Part shown: piece by piece, positions 16,855 through 24,820 of the stretch | Position numbering within the stretch: the stretch's first letter is position 1 | How the letters are laid out: each line of letters begins with the position of its first letter | Assembly (NCBI RefSeq): GCF_036208045.1 | Contig: NZ_CP121472.1 | Location: 124,001-188,000, forward strand | Length of the DNA: 64,000 bases | Reading direction: 5' to 3' | Origin: Thiorhodovibrio winogradskyi | GTDB taxonomy: Bacteria; Pseudomonadota; Gammaproteobacteria; Chromatiales; Chromatiaceae | Notes under the pieces: generated by a model | Seen by the model: the letters and a program-made list of their open reading frames with translations, nothing else | Database searches by the model: none | What the model was told of the DNA's origin: nothing | Made by a program: the position numbers and the translations under genes

Positions 16855-17099
16855 CTACAACTGGTTGAACATTAATTTTCCCGGAAAGATGCCGCTTCGC
16901 GGCCCGGCTTTCAAGCAGAAACCCATACCAGACGTAAGAGAGGCACAAATTGGTCGAGGATCTGAGTGCTCGCGCCGTGGCAGCGTGGGATACTGAAAAC
17001 CATTTTCGGGCGATGGCTGCGACGGGCGACATCAAGCAGGCACTTGGAATTCTGGATCGACTGGATGCCGAAGACCGGCAGGTAGGCGCTGACCTGTAA

Positions 17100-17282
17100 T
17101 TATAATTAAAGGATAGAGTAGAGAGCAGGTTGCCATCACTTTAGTCGCGGCTTATCTGTTTCCGCCCCTTTCAGGAATTCCGGGGACATATATAATTAAG
17201 GAATTCTGGGGACAGTATACTTAATTCCTTTCGGGCTGCCCCCAACGCTCCCACCCCGCCCCAAATCGGCTAAAATCACCCC
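17100..17282. repeat. Repeat block: intron-like remnant, R1c, R1, Rpn leader
   Basis: AGAGTAGAGAGCAGGTTGCC (remnant shared with 6515 and 53094), R1c (17175, GGGGACATATATAATTAAGG), R1 (17201-17227) and the CGGCTAAAATC box before the Rpn ATG. The block is the same as 53092-53274. Confidence 0.75.
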
Positions 17283-18224
17283 ATGACAGCCGACACCCAA
17301 GCCACAGACACCAGCGACAAACCCGACTACGACAGCCCCTGGAAAGAGGCGCTGGAGCGGTTCTTTCCGGAGTTTCTCGCGCTGCTGTTTCCGGCCATCC
17401 ATGCCGAGATCGACTGGTCAAAGGGCGTGCAGTTTCTCGACAAGGAATTCCAGAAGATCGTGTGCGAGGCCAAGACCACCCGGCGCTATGCGGATAAGCT
17501 CGTCGGCGTCACCCGCCGCGATGAGACGCCGGTGTGGGTGCTGGCCCATGTTGAAGTGCAAGGCGATCCGCAAAGCGACTTTGCCGAGCGGATGTTCACC
17601 TACAATTACAAAATCCGCGATGCCTACCAAGTGCCGGTCGCGAGTCTGGCGGTGCTGGCCGATACCAAGCGCAGTTTCCGCCCCAACAGCTACAGCACGG
17701 CGCTGTGGGACTGTCGGGTGCAATTCGACTTTCCGATGGTCAAACTGCTCGACTACGCCACCCCCGAGCGCTGGGCCGAGCTGGAAGCGAGCGACAATGT
17801 TTTTGCCTTGGTGGTGATGGCCCAAATCCGGGCCAAGGTGACCGACGATGCCGAGACCCTGAAACGCTGGAAATTCCGCTTGATGCGCCTGATGTACGAG
17901 CGCGGCTATGAGCGCACGCTGATTGAAGAACTCTTCCGCCTGATCGATTGGATGATCCGTCTGCCTGAAGAGCTGGAAGCAGAGTTTCGCCAAGAACTCT
18001 ACGCCTACGAGGAGCAATACCAAATGCCATACGTGACGACTGTTGAGCGAGCCGGGATTCAGAAGGGCGAGGCCACCATCTTGATGGCTCAGCTGCAAGA
18101 GAAATTCGGTGCAGATTCACTCGACGCCCACCGCGAGCGCATCTCCGCCGCTGAGCCTGAAGAACTCCTGCAATGGTCCAAACGCATTCTCAGCGCCGAC
18201 AGCCCCGAGACCATCTTCCACTGA
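17283..18224 (+). CDS. Rpn-family nuclease / putative transposase (copy 2)
   Basis: 313 aa, nearly identical to the copy at 9767 except that GIQKGEAT replaces GIEKGVQQGEAT (a 4-residue shortening), with a few substitutions. It has the same HVEVQGDPQSDFAER nuclease core and DUF4351-like tail. The duplicate continues downstream into the same RAYT fragment, so the two copies arose by segmental duplication of roughly 1.15 kb. The leader has the CGGCTAAAATC box and no ribosome site. Confidence 0.85.
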   Translation: MTADTQATDTSDKPDYDSPWKEALERFFPEFLALLFPAIHAEIDWSKGVQFLDKEFQKIVCEAKTTRRYADKLVGVTRRDETPVWVLAHVEVQGDPQSDFAERMFTYNYKIRDAYQVPVASLAVLADTKRSFRPNSYSTALWDCRVQFDFPMVKLLDYATPERWAELEASDNVFALVVMAQIRAKVTDDAETLKRWKFRLMRLMYERGYERTLIEELFRLIDWMIRLPEELEAEFRQELYAYEEQYQMPYVTTVERAGIQKGEATILMAQLQEKFGADSLDAHRERISAAEPEELLQWSKRILSADSPETIFH

Positions 18225-18362
18225 GGCCCTCAGGGCGCGCTGGCAACATCAACCAACGTCCCTTAGCGTGTCCATCTGCTGGTCACGCCCAAAGCGGCTG
18301 AGGATATTCCCCGGCTGGTGATGGCCATCGGTCGGCGCTATGTGCAGACCATCAACAAGACC
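18225..18362 (+). pseudogene. RAYT fragment (duplicate of 10721-10859)
   Basis: VHLLVTPKAAEDIPRLVMAI and GRRYVQTINKT are followed directly by a degenerate R1 sequence at 18363. The rest of the transposase is lost. Confidence 0.8.
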
Positions 18363-18540
18363 CGGAAATCCGGTGACAGTATACCGAACAGCCTGAGGCA
18401 CGCAGCCAAAGCCCACCCCAGCAGCGCATCGGCTAGAGTGTGGAGATGAGCCGCGACACCCGCATCCCTTGGCATGAACTGCTCGGCAAAGCCCTCACCG
18501 ACGCGCCCTATGGCGCCTGGGCGCTGGAAGAGCTCAACAG
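18363..18540 (+). pseudogene. R1-like repeat and internally deleted RSQRLDVLII-family fragment
   Basis: GAAATCCGGTGACAGTATAC (R1 variant) and the CGGCTAGAGTG box precede ATG 18446. The reading MSRDTRIPWHELLGKALTDA then jumps to PYGAWALEELN, which in the full gene at 19490 lies about 90 residues further on. The gene therefore carries an internal deletion and is cut again where the GNAT gene begins. Confidence 0.75.
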
Positions 18541-19088
18541 GTTATCCACGGCGGCGTTGGGGGTAGAGGCTTCCGGGTGCTGAGGTTGCCACGGTTGATC
18601 AGGCCTTTGGACAAGGGAAGAAACAGGGTGTGCGGTGAGTCGGACAATGCGATGAAGCCATGGTGGTGGTAGAAGGCCGCAGCCTGTTCGTCCTTTGCCT
18701 CGACGACCAGCGCAAAAGCGGCAATCTCGGCGCGGGCCGCTCGTTTCAGCGCGTCAGCGAGCAGGGCGCCGCCAAGGCCTTGCCCGTGGAACGCGCGATG
18801 CACCGCCAAGCGCCCCAGACGTACGGCTGGTATTGAGGGGTAGCGGGGCAGTTTCTTGGCCGTTTCCGCGGGAAGCTCGGATAAGCAGAGGCTTGCCGAT
18901 GCGAGCGTATAGTATCCGGCAATCCGCTGTTCCTGGGTGAGCGCGACAAAGCAAGCCGTCACTCGACGGCGGATATCCTGCGTGACTTGGCGTTGAAAAT
19001 AGCGGTCGAGTGCTACGCAGCCACTGTCGAACGGGCGGCGGTCATGGTCGGCAGCGAGCGCAACGATGCGGAAGGTCGCCTCGCTCAC
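18534..19088 (-). CDS. GNAT acetyltransferase toxin (TacT/AtaT-like)
   Basis: 184 aa. RPFDSGCVALDRYFQRQVTQ, RIAGYYTLASASLCLSELP, PAVRLGRLAVHRAFHGQGLG (acetyl-CoA-binding Q/RxxGxG/A site) and AFYHHHGFIAL are the marks of GNAT toxins that acetylate aminoacyl-tRNA. Its start overlaps the antitoxin stop by 4 nt. The C-terminus after LFLPLSKG runs across a rearrangement junction at 18540 and stops in repeat-derived sequence, so the last residues may not be native. Confidence 0.85.
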   Translation of the reverse strand: MSEATFRIVALAADHDRRPFDSGCVALDRYFQRQVTQDIRRRVTACFVALTQEQRIAGYYTLASASLCLSELPAETAKKLPRYPSIPAVRLGRLAVHRAFHGQGLGGALLADALKRAARAEIAAFALVVEAKDEQAAAFYHHHGFIALSDSPHTLFLPLSKGLINRGNLSTRKPLPPTPPWITC

Positions 19089-19366
19089 TCAGGCGCCACC
19101 AGCGCTCGGTGACGCGCGAAGGCGCGCTCCATCGCCGGCGTTTGCTGTGGGGGCGACAACAGGGCTTCGGCAAAGCGTTGGGAATCGGCCTGAGACAGGC
19201 GGATGACCTCGGCCTGCTCAATGGCCTGTTGGGCGGCCTCGGTGACGGCGGTGACGACAAAGTCGGTCATCGTTCGACCTTGGATTTCGGCGGCGCGTTT
19301 GAGTAAGGCATGGAGATCGGTGCTGATCCGTGCTTCAAGGCGAGCGGTTGACGAAGCGGATGGCAT
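19085..19366 (-). CDS. DUF1778 antitoxin (TacA-like)
   Basis: 93 aa. STARLEARISTDLHALLKRA followed by AEIQGRTMTDFVVTAVTEAA is the RHH region of DUF1778 proteins. The C-terminal LSQADSQRFAEALL binds the GNAT toxin. It is encoded first in the minus-strand operon with the toxin and likely represses it. Confidence 0.87.
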   Translation of the reverse strand: MPSASSTARLEARISTDLHALLKRAAEIQGRTMTDFVVTAVTEAAQQAIEQAEVIRLSQADSQRFAEALLSPPQQTPAMERAFARHRALVAPE

Positions 19367-19489
19367 GATGGACTCCCGTCACGATGGATGTACCCGATTC
19401 CCTAAGGGTACGGCAAATTGCCGTCCATTGCTGCAGCACTGGTGGGGGCGGCGAAGACGGTGCGCACGCGCATCGGCTAGACTCTCGGC

Positions 19490-20551
19490 ATGAGCCGCGA
19501 TCCCCGCATCCCCTGGCATGAACTGCTCGGCAAAGCCCTCACCGACGCGCTGATCGGGCTACCGTACAGCGTCAGCACCGAAGAAGAGCTCGCCCTGCGC
19601 AGCCAACGCCTGGATGTGCTGATCATCGAGCAAGCCTCAGCGGCAGGCAGCGACCCTCGCCGCGGGGTCGCCGGCAGGCACCTCGAGCGCACCAACGCGC
19701 CACACCAGGCGCTGAACGTCCCGCCCGCACGCGAGCGCCATCCCAACGACCTTGAACGCCCCGATGGCCTCGAAGACCTCGCCGCGCACAATCTGCTCAG
19801 CTTCAAAGCCGCTGGTTCGCCCTATGACGCCTGGGCGCTGGAAGAGCTCAACAGTCACTACGTCACCTACCGCATGCTCGCCTCCATCCGTGCGTTGCAA
19901 CAGCGGCCCGCCCGCCAGCCACAACGGCCGATTCGCGATGAGCAACCCGTCAGCGAACCCGACACGGCCTCATCACAACCGCCAGCGGGAGACGCCCGCG
20001 ATCAGCAACCCGTGAGCGAACCCGCCACGGCCTATCGGCTGCTCCCCGCAACCGACTTCCGCGGCTACGCCGTGGCCACCCATTTTCCACGCAAGCTGAT
20101 CAAACAACTCCCATCGGGCAGTTGTCAAAGAACCAGCAAGCCTGGCATCTATACCCTACGCGCCGGCACCCGCGAGGTCCGCCTCATCGTCATCAACGAT
20201 CTGCGCGACCTGCCGCACAACGCCCCTTGGCGGCTGTTCTGCAGCAACAAAGCGCAGCAACGCGCGGCGTTGCAGCAGTATCATCCCCACAGCGAGATCG
20301 GCCTGCACCTGCAAAACCTGCTTGCTCACCACCTGCTCGGAGACGGCACCATGGCCCACACCTTTGAAGACATGCAACGCGAAGCCCATGAGTGGTTGAA
20401 GGAGTCCATCCGCAAGCTCGATCCTGATGAAGTGCTGCAGTGCTATGCGCCAGAGGAGCGGCTCAAGGGGCTTGATGCTGAGGAGCGGCTCAAGGGGCTT
20501 GATCCCGCCACGATCGAGGCCTGGCTGAAGAAACACCGCCGGGATCATTGA
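19490..20551 (+). CDS. Full-length RSQRLDVLII-family protein (unknown, nuclease-like)
   Basis: 353 aa. I do not recognise a named family. The N-terminus LIGLPYSVSTEEELALRSQR then LDVLIIEQA, and a later RPDGLEDLAAHNLLSFKAAG, GRELPHNAP-like and CRYAVATHFP-like parts, resemble widespread hypothetical proteins with a PD-(D/E)XK-like start. The C-terminus contains a short repeat, EERLKGLD, also seen in Rpn-related proteins. It is the intact parent of the fragments at 5303, 12692, 18446 and 51874 and a relative of 49814. The start is 5 nt after CGGCTAGACTC. Confidence 0.6.
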   Translation: MSRDPRIPWHELLGKALTDALIGLPYSVSTEEELALRSQRLDVLIIEQASAAGSDPRRGVAGRHLERTNAPHQALNVPPARERHPNDLERPDGLEDLAAHNLLSFKAAGSPYDAWALEELNSHYVTYRMLASIRALQQRPARQPQRPIRDEQPVSEPDTASSQPPAGDARDQQPVSEPATAYRLLPATDFRGYAVATHFPRKLIKQLPSGSCQRTSKPGIYTLRAGTREVRLIVINDLRDLPHNAPWRLFCSNKAQQRAALQQYHPHSEIGLHLQNLLAHHLLGDGTMAHTFEDMQREAHEWLKESIRKLDPDEVLQCYAPEERLKGLDAEERLKGLDPATIEAWLKKHRRDH

Positions 20552-20570
20552 AGCTGACACCCCACCCCCG

Positions 20571-20627
20571 GACATCGCCGTCAAGAACGACCACGACAGC
20601 CCGTGGAAAGAGGCGTTGGACGAGCCC
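20571..20627 (+). pseudogene. Rpn N-terminal fragment
   Basis: The reading DIAVKNDHDSPWKEALDEP aligns with YDSPWKEALERF of Rpn proteins. It is cut where the IS91-like element begins. Confidence 0.55.
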
Positions 20628-20841
20628 GGGGTTCAGGGAGAGAGGGGGGCTAAGAAAATAGCTTTTCCGCGCTGGGGGATCATGCAGACCGGTTCGCCGG
20701 GCATCAACCGCTGACGAACTCGGCCTGGCGACGGCGGAAAGAACATTGTCGAGAAGCGTGACGAAATTGCCCGAATTGCAGGCGAACGCCACCCTCGGCT
20801 CCGAATTGCCGATTTCACAGAGAACGGATTGTTGCTTTCGC

Positions 20842-21951
20842 TTACATGACTGGTCGCGCCGCTCCTTCAAGCGGCGGTGCGGGTTGGACAGGGGATCCTC
20901 GTGGAGGTAAGCGCGTCTGGACAATCACCATCTCGGCGCCGCAACAGGGGCATGTCAGCCGAGGGCGAGGTTTGAGCTTGGCAATGAACCGCTGCGGATC
21001 CAATCCGAACAGCCACTGCAGCAGCACAATGGCGCGTTTGCTATTGGGATGGAGAAAGCCATAGTTGCGTGCCCGGCGAAAGCCCTTGGGTAAAACATGC
21101 TGAAGAATCAGCGCCAAGAACTGCGCACCCGGCAGAGTACGGACCTCATCGCGCTGGCCCTTGGCATGGCGGTAGCGAAAGGCCACCTGGCCGTTCTCGC
21201 AGGAGAGAATGTCCTGCTCACGAATGACACCGCGATAGAGATAGCGCCCCAGGTACTTAAGCGCCTTCTCGCCATGGCCCACGCGCTTGCAATGAACCAC
21301 CCAGGTGCTGGTGACCCCGACCGGCAGCGTGAGTCCTTCTGCGGCCATGGCCGCCAACAGCTTGGCGCGAAAGACTTTCGCCAGCGCCTTTTGTGGGAAC
21401 AGATACCCACGCTTGCCCGATTTCGTCCGCCACCGTTTTTTCGCCACATCGATGGCCGCCGCCGGTACCACCAGATGCACATGCGGATGAAAATCCAGCG
21501 CCCGCGAATGGGTATGGAGCACTGCGGTCACCCCGGGATCTCCCTGTAACTGCCGATCATTGCGGGCAAAGGTTTGCACCGTCTCCCAACTGACGCGGAT
21601 GAGGAGATCATAGAGGACAGACTGATTCGCCCACACCAGGTGACGGAGCTCTTGAGGAACCGTGAAGGTCAGCAAAAAATAGGTCGCTGGTACCTGCTTG
21701 GCCAGTTGGCGCTCCAGCCACTGCTGGCTCTCATGGTGCTGGCAATGCGGGCAAGCGCGATGGCCGCAGGAATGCGGGATGAACTCCGTATTACCACAGG
21801 CGTTGCATTGGGCTTGCATGACCGGACTGGCCGAGGTACGGCAGTTCTTCAGCGCCTCCAGGGCGTTGAACTGGCTGGGTAAAATACGCCCGGCGTAATG
21901 CGCCAGATAGTCGGCCTCAAACAGGCGGAAGATCGAGGAGAGCAAGATCAT
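20842..21951 (-). CDS. IS91-family transposase
   Basis: 369 aa. Zinc-binding start [23 protein letters not shown] motif [20 protein letters not shown], and the tyrosine region [20 protein letters not shown] followed by FRYRHAKGQ are the IS91 marks. These are rolling-circle enzymes. The ATG overlaps the stop of the upstream recombinase by 4 nt, so the two are translationally coupled. It appears intact. Confidence 0.9.
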   Translation of the reverse strand: MILLSSIFRLFEADYLAHYAGRILPSQFNALEALKNCRTSASPVMQAQCNACGNTEFIPHSCGHRACPHCQHHESQQWLERQLAKQVPATYFLLTFTVPQELRHLVWANQSVLYDLLIRVSWETVQTFARNDRQLQGDPGVTAVLHTHSRALDFHPHVHLVVPAAAIDVAKKRWRTKSGKRGYLFPQKALAKVFRAKLLAAMAAEGLTLPVGVTSTWVVHCKRVGHGEKALKYLGRYLYRGVIREQDILSCENGQVAFRYRHAKGQRDEVRTLPGAQFLALILQHVLPKGFRRARNYGFLHPNSKRAIVLLQWLFGLDPQRFIAKLKPRPRLTCPCCGAEMVIVQTRLPPRGSPVQPAPPLEGAARPVM

Positions 21952-22855
21952 TTCACGCCCCTCCAGTCGATGGAGAAGCCGCCGATCAGGGCATTAATGG
22001 TCTGCTCGGCACGCGCGCTGGTCTGGTGCGTGAGGTGGGTGTAGCGCGCGGTGGTGAGGATGGAGGAATGGCCGAGGATGGTCTGGACTTCGCGCAGATC
22101 GACACCGGTTTCAATCAGATGGGTGGCGTAACTGTGGCGTAGGCTATGGGGTGTAATCTTTTTTTTATCCCACAGCTGGCGACGACCTGGCCCAGGGCGA
22201 TTTGCACGCCACCGCGATCCAGCGGCGTCTTGGCCATCGCCGCTTTTTTCAGACCGCCCTGGCGGTTGGGAAACAGCAGCGAGGGATGGCGATGTACGCG
22301 CCAGAACCGACGCAAGACATCCAAGGTTGTCTCCGGTAGCGGGACCAAGCGATCTTTATTGCCCTTGGCGTCGCGAACATGCACCCGCCGGCGCTTGGCA
22401 TCCATATCGGCCACCGTCAGACGCAAGCCTTCGCCGAGGCGCAGGCCCAGGCTGTAGAGGGTGAAGAACAACACCTGGTAGCTCAGTACGCGGGTTGCCT
22501 GAATGGCACGCTGAACCTCCTCTACTGTGAGGATATCGGGCAGGCGCTGAGCGCGCGGGGGCTTGATGAGGTCAACATGGACCCAGGGCTTTCGCAGGAC
22601 ATGGGCGTAGAAGAATTTCAGACCATAGAGGTCCAATTTCACCGCACTCCAAGAGTGCGTTTCCAGCAGCTTGGTGAAATAATCGAGCAACTGCGTTTCA
22701 GACAGATCGCCGATGCAGCCATCAAAGGCCTTGCCGATGCGCCGCACGCCACGGGAGTAGGCGTCAATGGTCTTAGGTTGCAGCCCTTTGAGCCGCAGGT
22801 GCTTGAGATGCGTTTGGTACTGAAGCTTGAACTTGTCTTGACAAGATGTTGACAT
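21948..22855 (-). pseudogene. Tyrosine recombinase (integrase) of the IS91-like element, -1 frameshift at an A8 run
   Basis: The first 230 codons (MSTSCQDKFKLQYQTHLKHL, then SYQVLFFTLYSLGLRLGEGL with the first catalytic Arg) run to GIKKRLHP. Reading on in the -1 frame at the A8 run (22159-22166) gives [40 protein letters not shown] and RYTHL, the HxxR, H and Tyr of the active site. The stop overlaps the transposase ATG. Either programmed slippage on A-AAA-AAA or a disabling indel explains this; the intact reading would be about 302 aa. Confidence 0.8.
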
Positions 22856-22970
22856 GAAAGTGTCACCTCATGGTTGATGATCCACAAACCCTCGAACCCA
22901 AGGGCGTGAGGTGACATTTTAGGCCATCAGGCTCTGCGGCTGGGTTCTCCGCGAAGCGGCTCCGTCCAAC

Positions 22971-24077
22971 GTGACATCAGAGTACCTGCGCCCAAAGCTC
23001 CTCGGCGGTCGTTTTGACCACCACCGCCTTCCGCTAGAAGTCCTCAAGGATTTTTCGGCCTTGGAGGAGATGATTGTTGCCGTCGCCAAATGGCAATACC
23101 TACAAACACACCAAGACCGCGAACGCGTACCCCGCGGTTTCAGTGGCAGTATCCAATTAGCGCTCACGGCTATCGAAGAGGGCAGCACCATTCCAGTGAT
23201 TGCGCTTTCGATGTCGCCGGGGAGCCACGCGAGCAACCTCCAGTACTTCGAGCGTGCGCGCGATCTAATTATCAATACGATGTTTGCCATGCAGCAGCAG
23301 TCGCCTTGCGCGATACCAACAAAGTTACTCAGCTATTTCGACCGGTTCGGGCGCAGCCTAAAAGAGGAGGAATGTATCGAGTTCACGGCTTCAAATGGCC
23401 AAACGGTTGTTTACAATCAACAGATCCGCCATGACCTCATTCGTGCATCCCAGATCGAAAGTTGGTCAGAAGACGCCGTTTTGCGAGGGCGGATTGCTGA
23501 GGTTGAAGCCGGACGATCCTGCTTTGAGCTTGAACTGCGCGATGGCACCCGCATCAGCGGACCTATCCCCTTGCAACATCAAGAGGTGGCCTTTAAGGGA
23601 CTGCTTGAGTACCAAGTTGGCACCGCCGTAGCGGTGCAAGGCGTTGTCAAAAAAGATCGCCATGATCGAATCCTAAAAATTGAATCGATCGAAGACCTGA
23701 CCATACTCGATCCACTCGATGTTGTTTTTCGACTCGAAGAACTCTCAGCGCTGAAACCAGGTTGGTTAGACGGGCGCTGGACGGCAGTATCGTCGCAAGG
23801 ATTGCACTGGCTGGCTGGCGCCTTTGAACACTATTACGACACAGATCTCCCGCTTCCCTATCTATACCCCACGGCTGAGGGAGAGATCAGGGCTGAATGG
23901 TCATTCGATCACCACGAAGTTTCTTTAGACGTCGATCTTGAAACCAAGCGTGGGCTTTTTCATGCACTCGACCTGGTTGCCGAGACTGACAAGGCGTTTC
24001 AAGCAGCACTGGATTCAGAAGACGGCTGGAGCCTTCTGAACCAGGCCTTGCGTTCGCTGGAGCCTGCGCTGAAATGA
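22971..24077 (+). CDS. Unknown protein, gene 1 of a two-gene cassette
   Basis: 368 aa from GTG 22971. I do not recognise a named family. Conserved-looking stretches are YLRPKLLGGRFDHHRLPLEV, RVPRGFSGSIQLALTAIEEG, and a central beta-rich part (LRGRIAEVEAGRSCFELELR, GISGP-like). The C-terminal half ends AEGEIRAEWSFDHHEVSLDV. There is no signal peptide or membrane segment. The start abuts the IS91-like element, so a few N-terminal residues may be missing. It overlaps gene 2 by 4 nt, indicating an operon. Confidence 0.6.
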   Translation: MTSEYLRPKLLGGRFDHHRLPLEVLKDFSALEEMIVAVAKWQYLQTHQDRERVPRGFSGSIQLALTAIEEGSTIPVIALSMSPGSHASNLQYFERARDLIINTMFAMQQQSPCAIPTKLLSYFDRFGRSLKEEECIEFTASNGQTVVYNQQIRHDLIRASQIESWSEDAVLRGRIAEVEAGRSCFELELRDGTRISGPIPLQHQEVAFKGLLEYQVGTAVAVQGVVKKDRHDRILKIESIEDLTILDPLDVVFRLEELSALKPGWLDGRWTAVSSQGLHWLAGAFEHYYDTDLPLPYLYPTAEGEIRAEWSFDHHEVSLDVDLETKRGLFHALDLVAETDKAFQAALDSEDGWSLLNQALRSLEPALK

Positions 24078-24442
24078 AGACAGACACCTTGCTACTCAGG
24101 CAGATCAATCCGAATTTTGCTCAAGGCGACCGCGTCACATCTCAAGCCTTCCGACCGACACCCAAAGATCAACATCTGTTGTCGGTTGACGATGGCGACC
24201 AAATCACGGCGGCAGCAGCCTTTGACCGCTTCACAACTCAAACCCAAGGGCGTTCGATCGGCGTGATGGCCGTCACCTGCGAAGAATGCAGCGCACTCAA
24301 TCTCGGCGTCATCGCTGATGGCGTGCCTTACAAAGAGCATGTCTCGATCGACTTCCGGGGGCTGGCAAACAGCAAAGTCGAGAGTTGCGGAAAAAAACTC
24401 GCAGTCCAAGCAAGACAGCGCGGCTGGCTGTTTCAGCCATAA
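24074..24442 (+). CDS. Unknown protein, gene 2 of a two-gene cassette
   Basis: 122 aa. The start is like that of a widespread hypothetical family: LLLRQINPNFAQGDRVTSQA followed by FRPTPKDQHLLSVDDGDQIT. A later CEECSALNLGVIADGVPYKE and HVSIDFRGL follow. There are no catalytic motifs I can name. Overlap ATGA with gene 1 suggests the two act together. Function unknown; TA-like or defence roles are possible but unproved. Confidence 0.6.
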   Translation: MKTDTLLLRQINPNFAQGDRVTSQAFRPTPKDQHLLSVDDGDQITAAAAFDRFTTQTQGRSIGVMAVTCEECSALNLGVIADGVPYKEHVSIDFRGLANSKVESCGKKLAVQARQRGWLFQP

Positions 24443-24820
24443 CAACCTGCCCATGCACAGCGAAAACCGACTCAAACACCCAATTCTGCTCAGCATCGAC
24501 AGCTTCGCCATCGGCTCCCAGGTGACCCGGCTCGCGCCGCGCATCTTGGGCAGATGACCCCTCATGCGAATTCAATGGTCCAGAATGAAGTGGTCGAATG
24601 AAAGGGTCCAGGCTCAAGTTAATTTTGGAACGCTCGGTAGACTCAATGTCATTTTATTGAGTTCGAGCAGTTGTGTGACTTAACGGGTTACTTTGGCAAT
24701 CCGGATTTTAGGGAGTCAGCAGGGTTTCGAGAATGCCGCTAGTATCATTTCTTAACTCCTCGGGTAGCGCCTTTTCGTTGAACCTGCGATCAAACTGCGA
24801 TCACGACGAGGATCACAACG
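24443..24820. other. Intergenic stretch with an R2-like repeat
   Basis: A short frame (24453-24557) shows no family. An R2-like piece, AAAGGGTCCAGGCTCAAGTT, lies at 24602-24625. The rest, up to the glmS ribosome site GACGAGGATCACAACG, is non-coding. Confidence 0.45.

Larger units (their letters stand above)
15367..16944 (-). mobile_element. ISL3-family insertion sequence with 8-bp target duplication
   Basis: Ends GGCTCTCTTACGTTTGGTAT (left) and GCCTCTCTTACGTCTGGTAT (right, reverse complement) are imperfect inverted repeats. ACAAATTG is duplicated at 15359-15366 and 16945-16952, the 8 bp usual for ISL3. The uninterrupted target exists at 52937-52960. Confidence 0.95.
15277..17099 (+). pseudogene. 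RHH-type antitoxin interrupted by an ISL3 element
   Basis: MTTLTIRLPDDTAARLDSLA, then SRGLTTDKL at 15366. The frame resumes after the IS at 16953 (VEDLSARAVAAWDTENHFRA) and ends at 17099. Removing the 1578-bp IS and one ACAAATTG copy yields exactly the 78-aa antitoxin at 52855. Confidence 0.9.
20628..22970 (-). mobile_element. IS91-like element with tyrosine recombinase and HUH transposase
   Basis: Two overlapping minus-strand genes, a tyrosine recombinase then an IS91-type transposase, form the known two-gene arrangement. One end is GAGCCCGGGGTTCAGGGAGA near 20625; the other lies near 22965 where the next gene begins. The limits are inferred from flanking genes, since IS91 elements make no target duplication. 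Confidence 0.7.
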
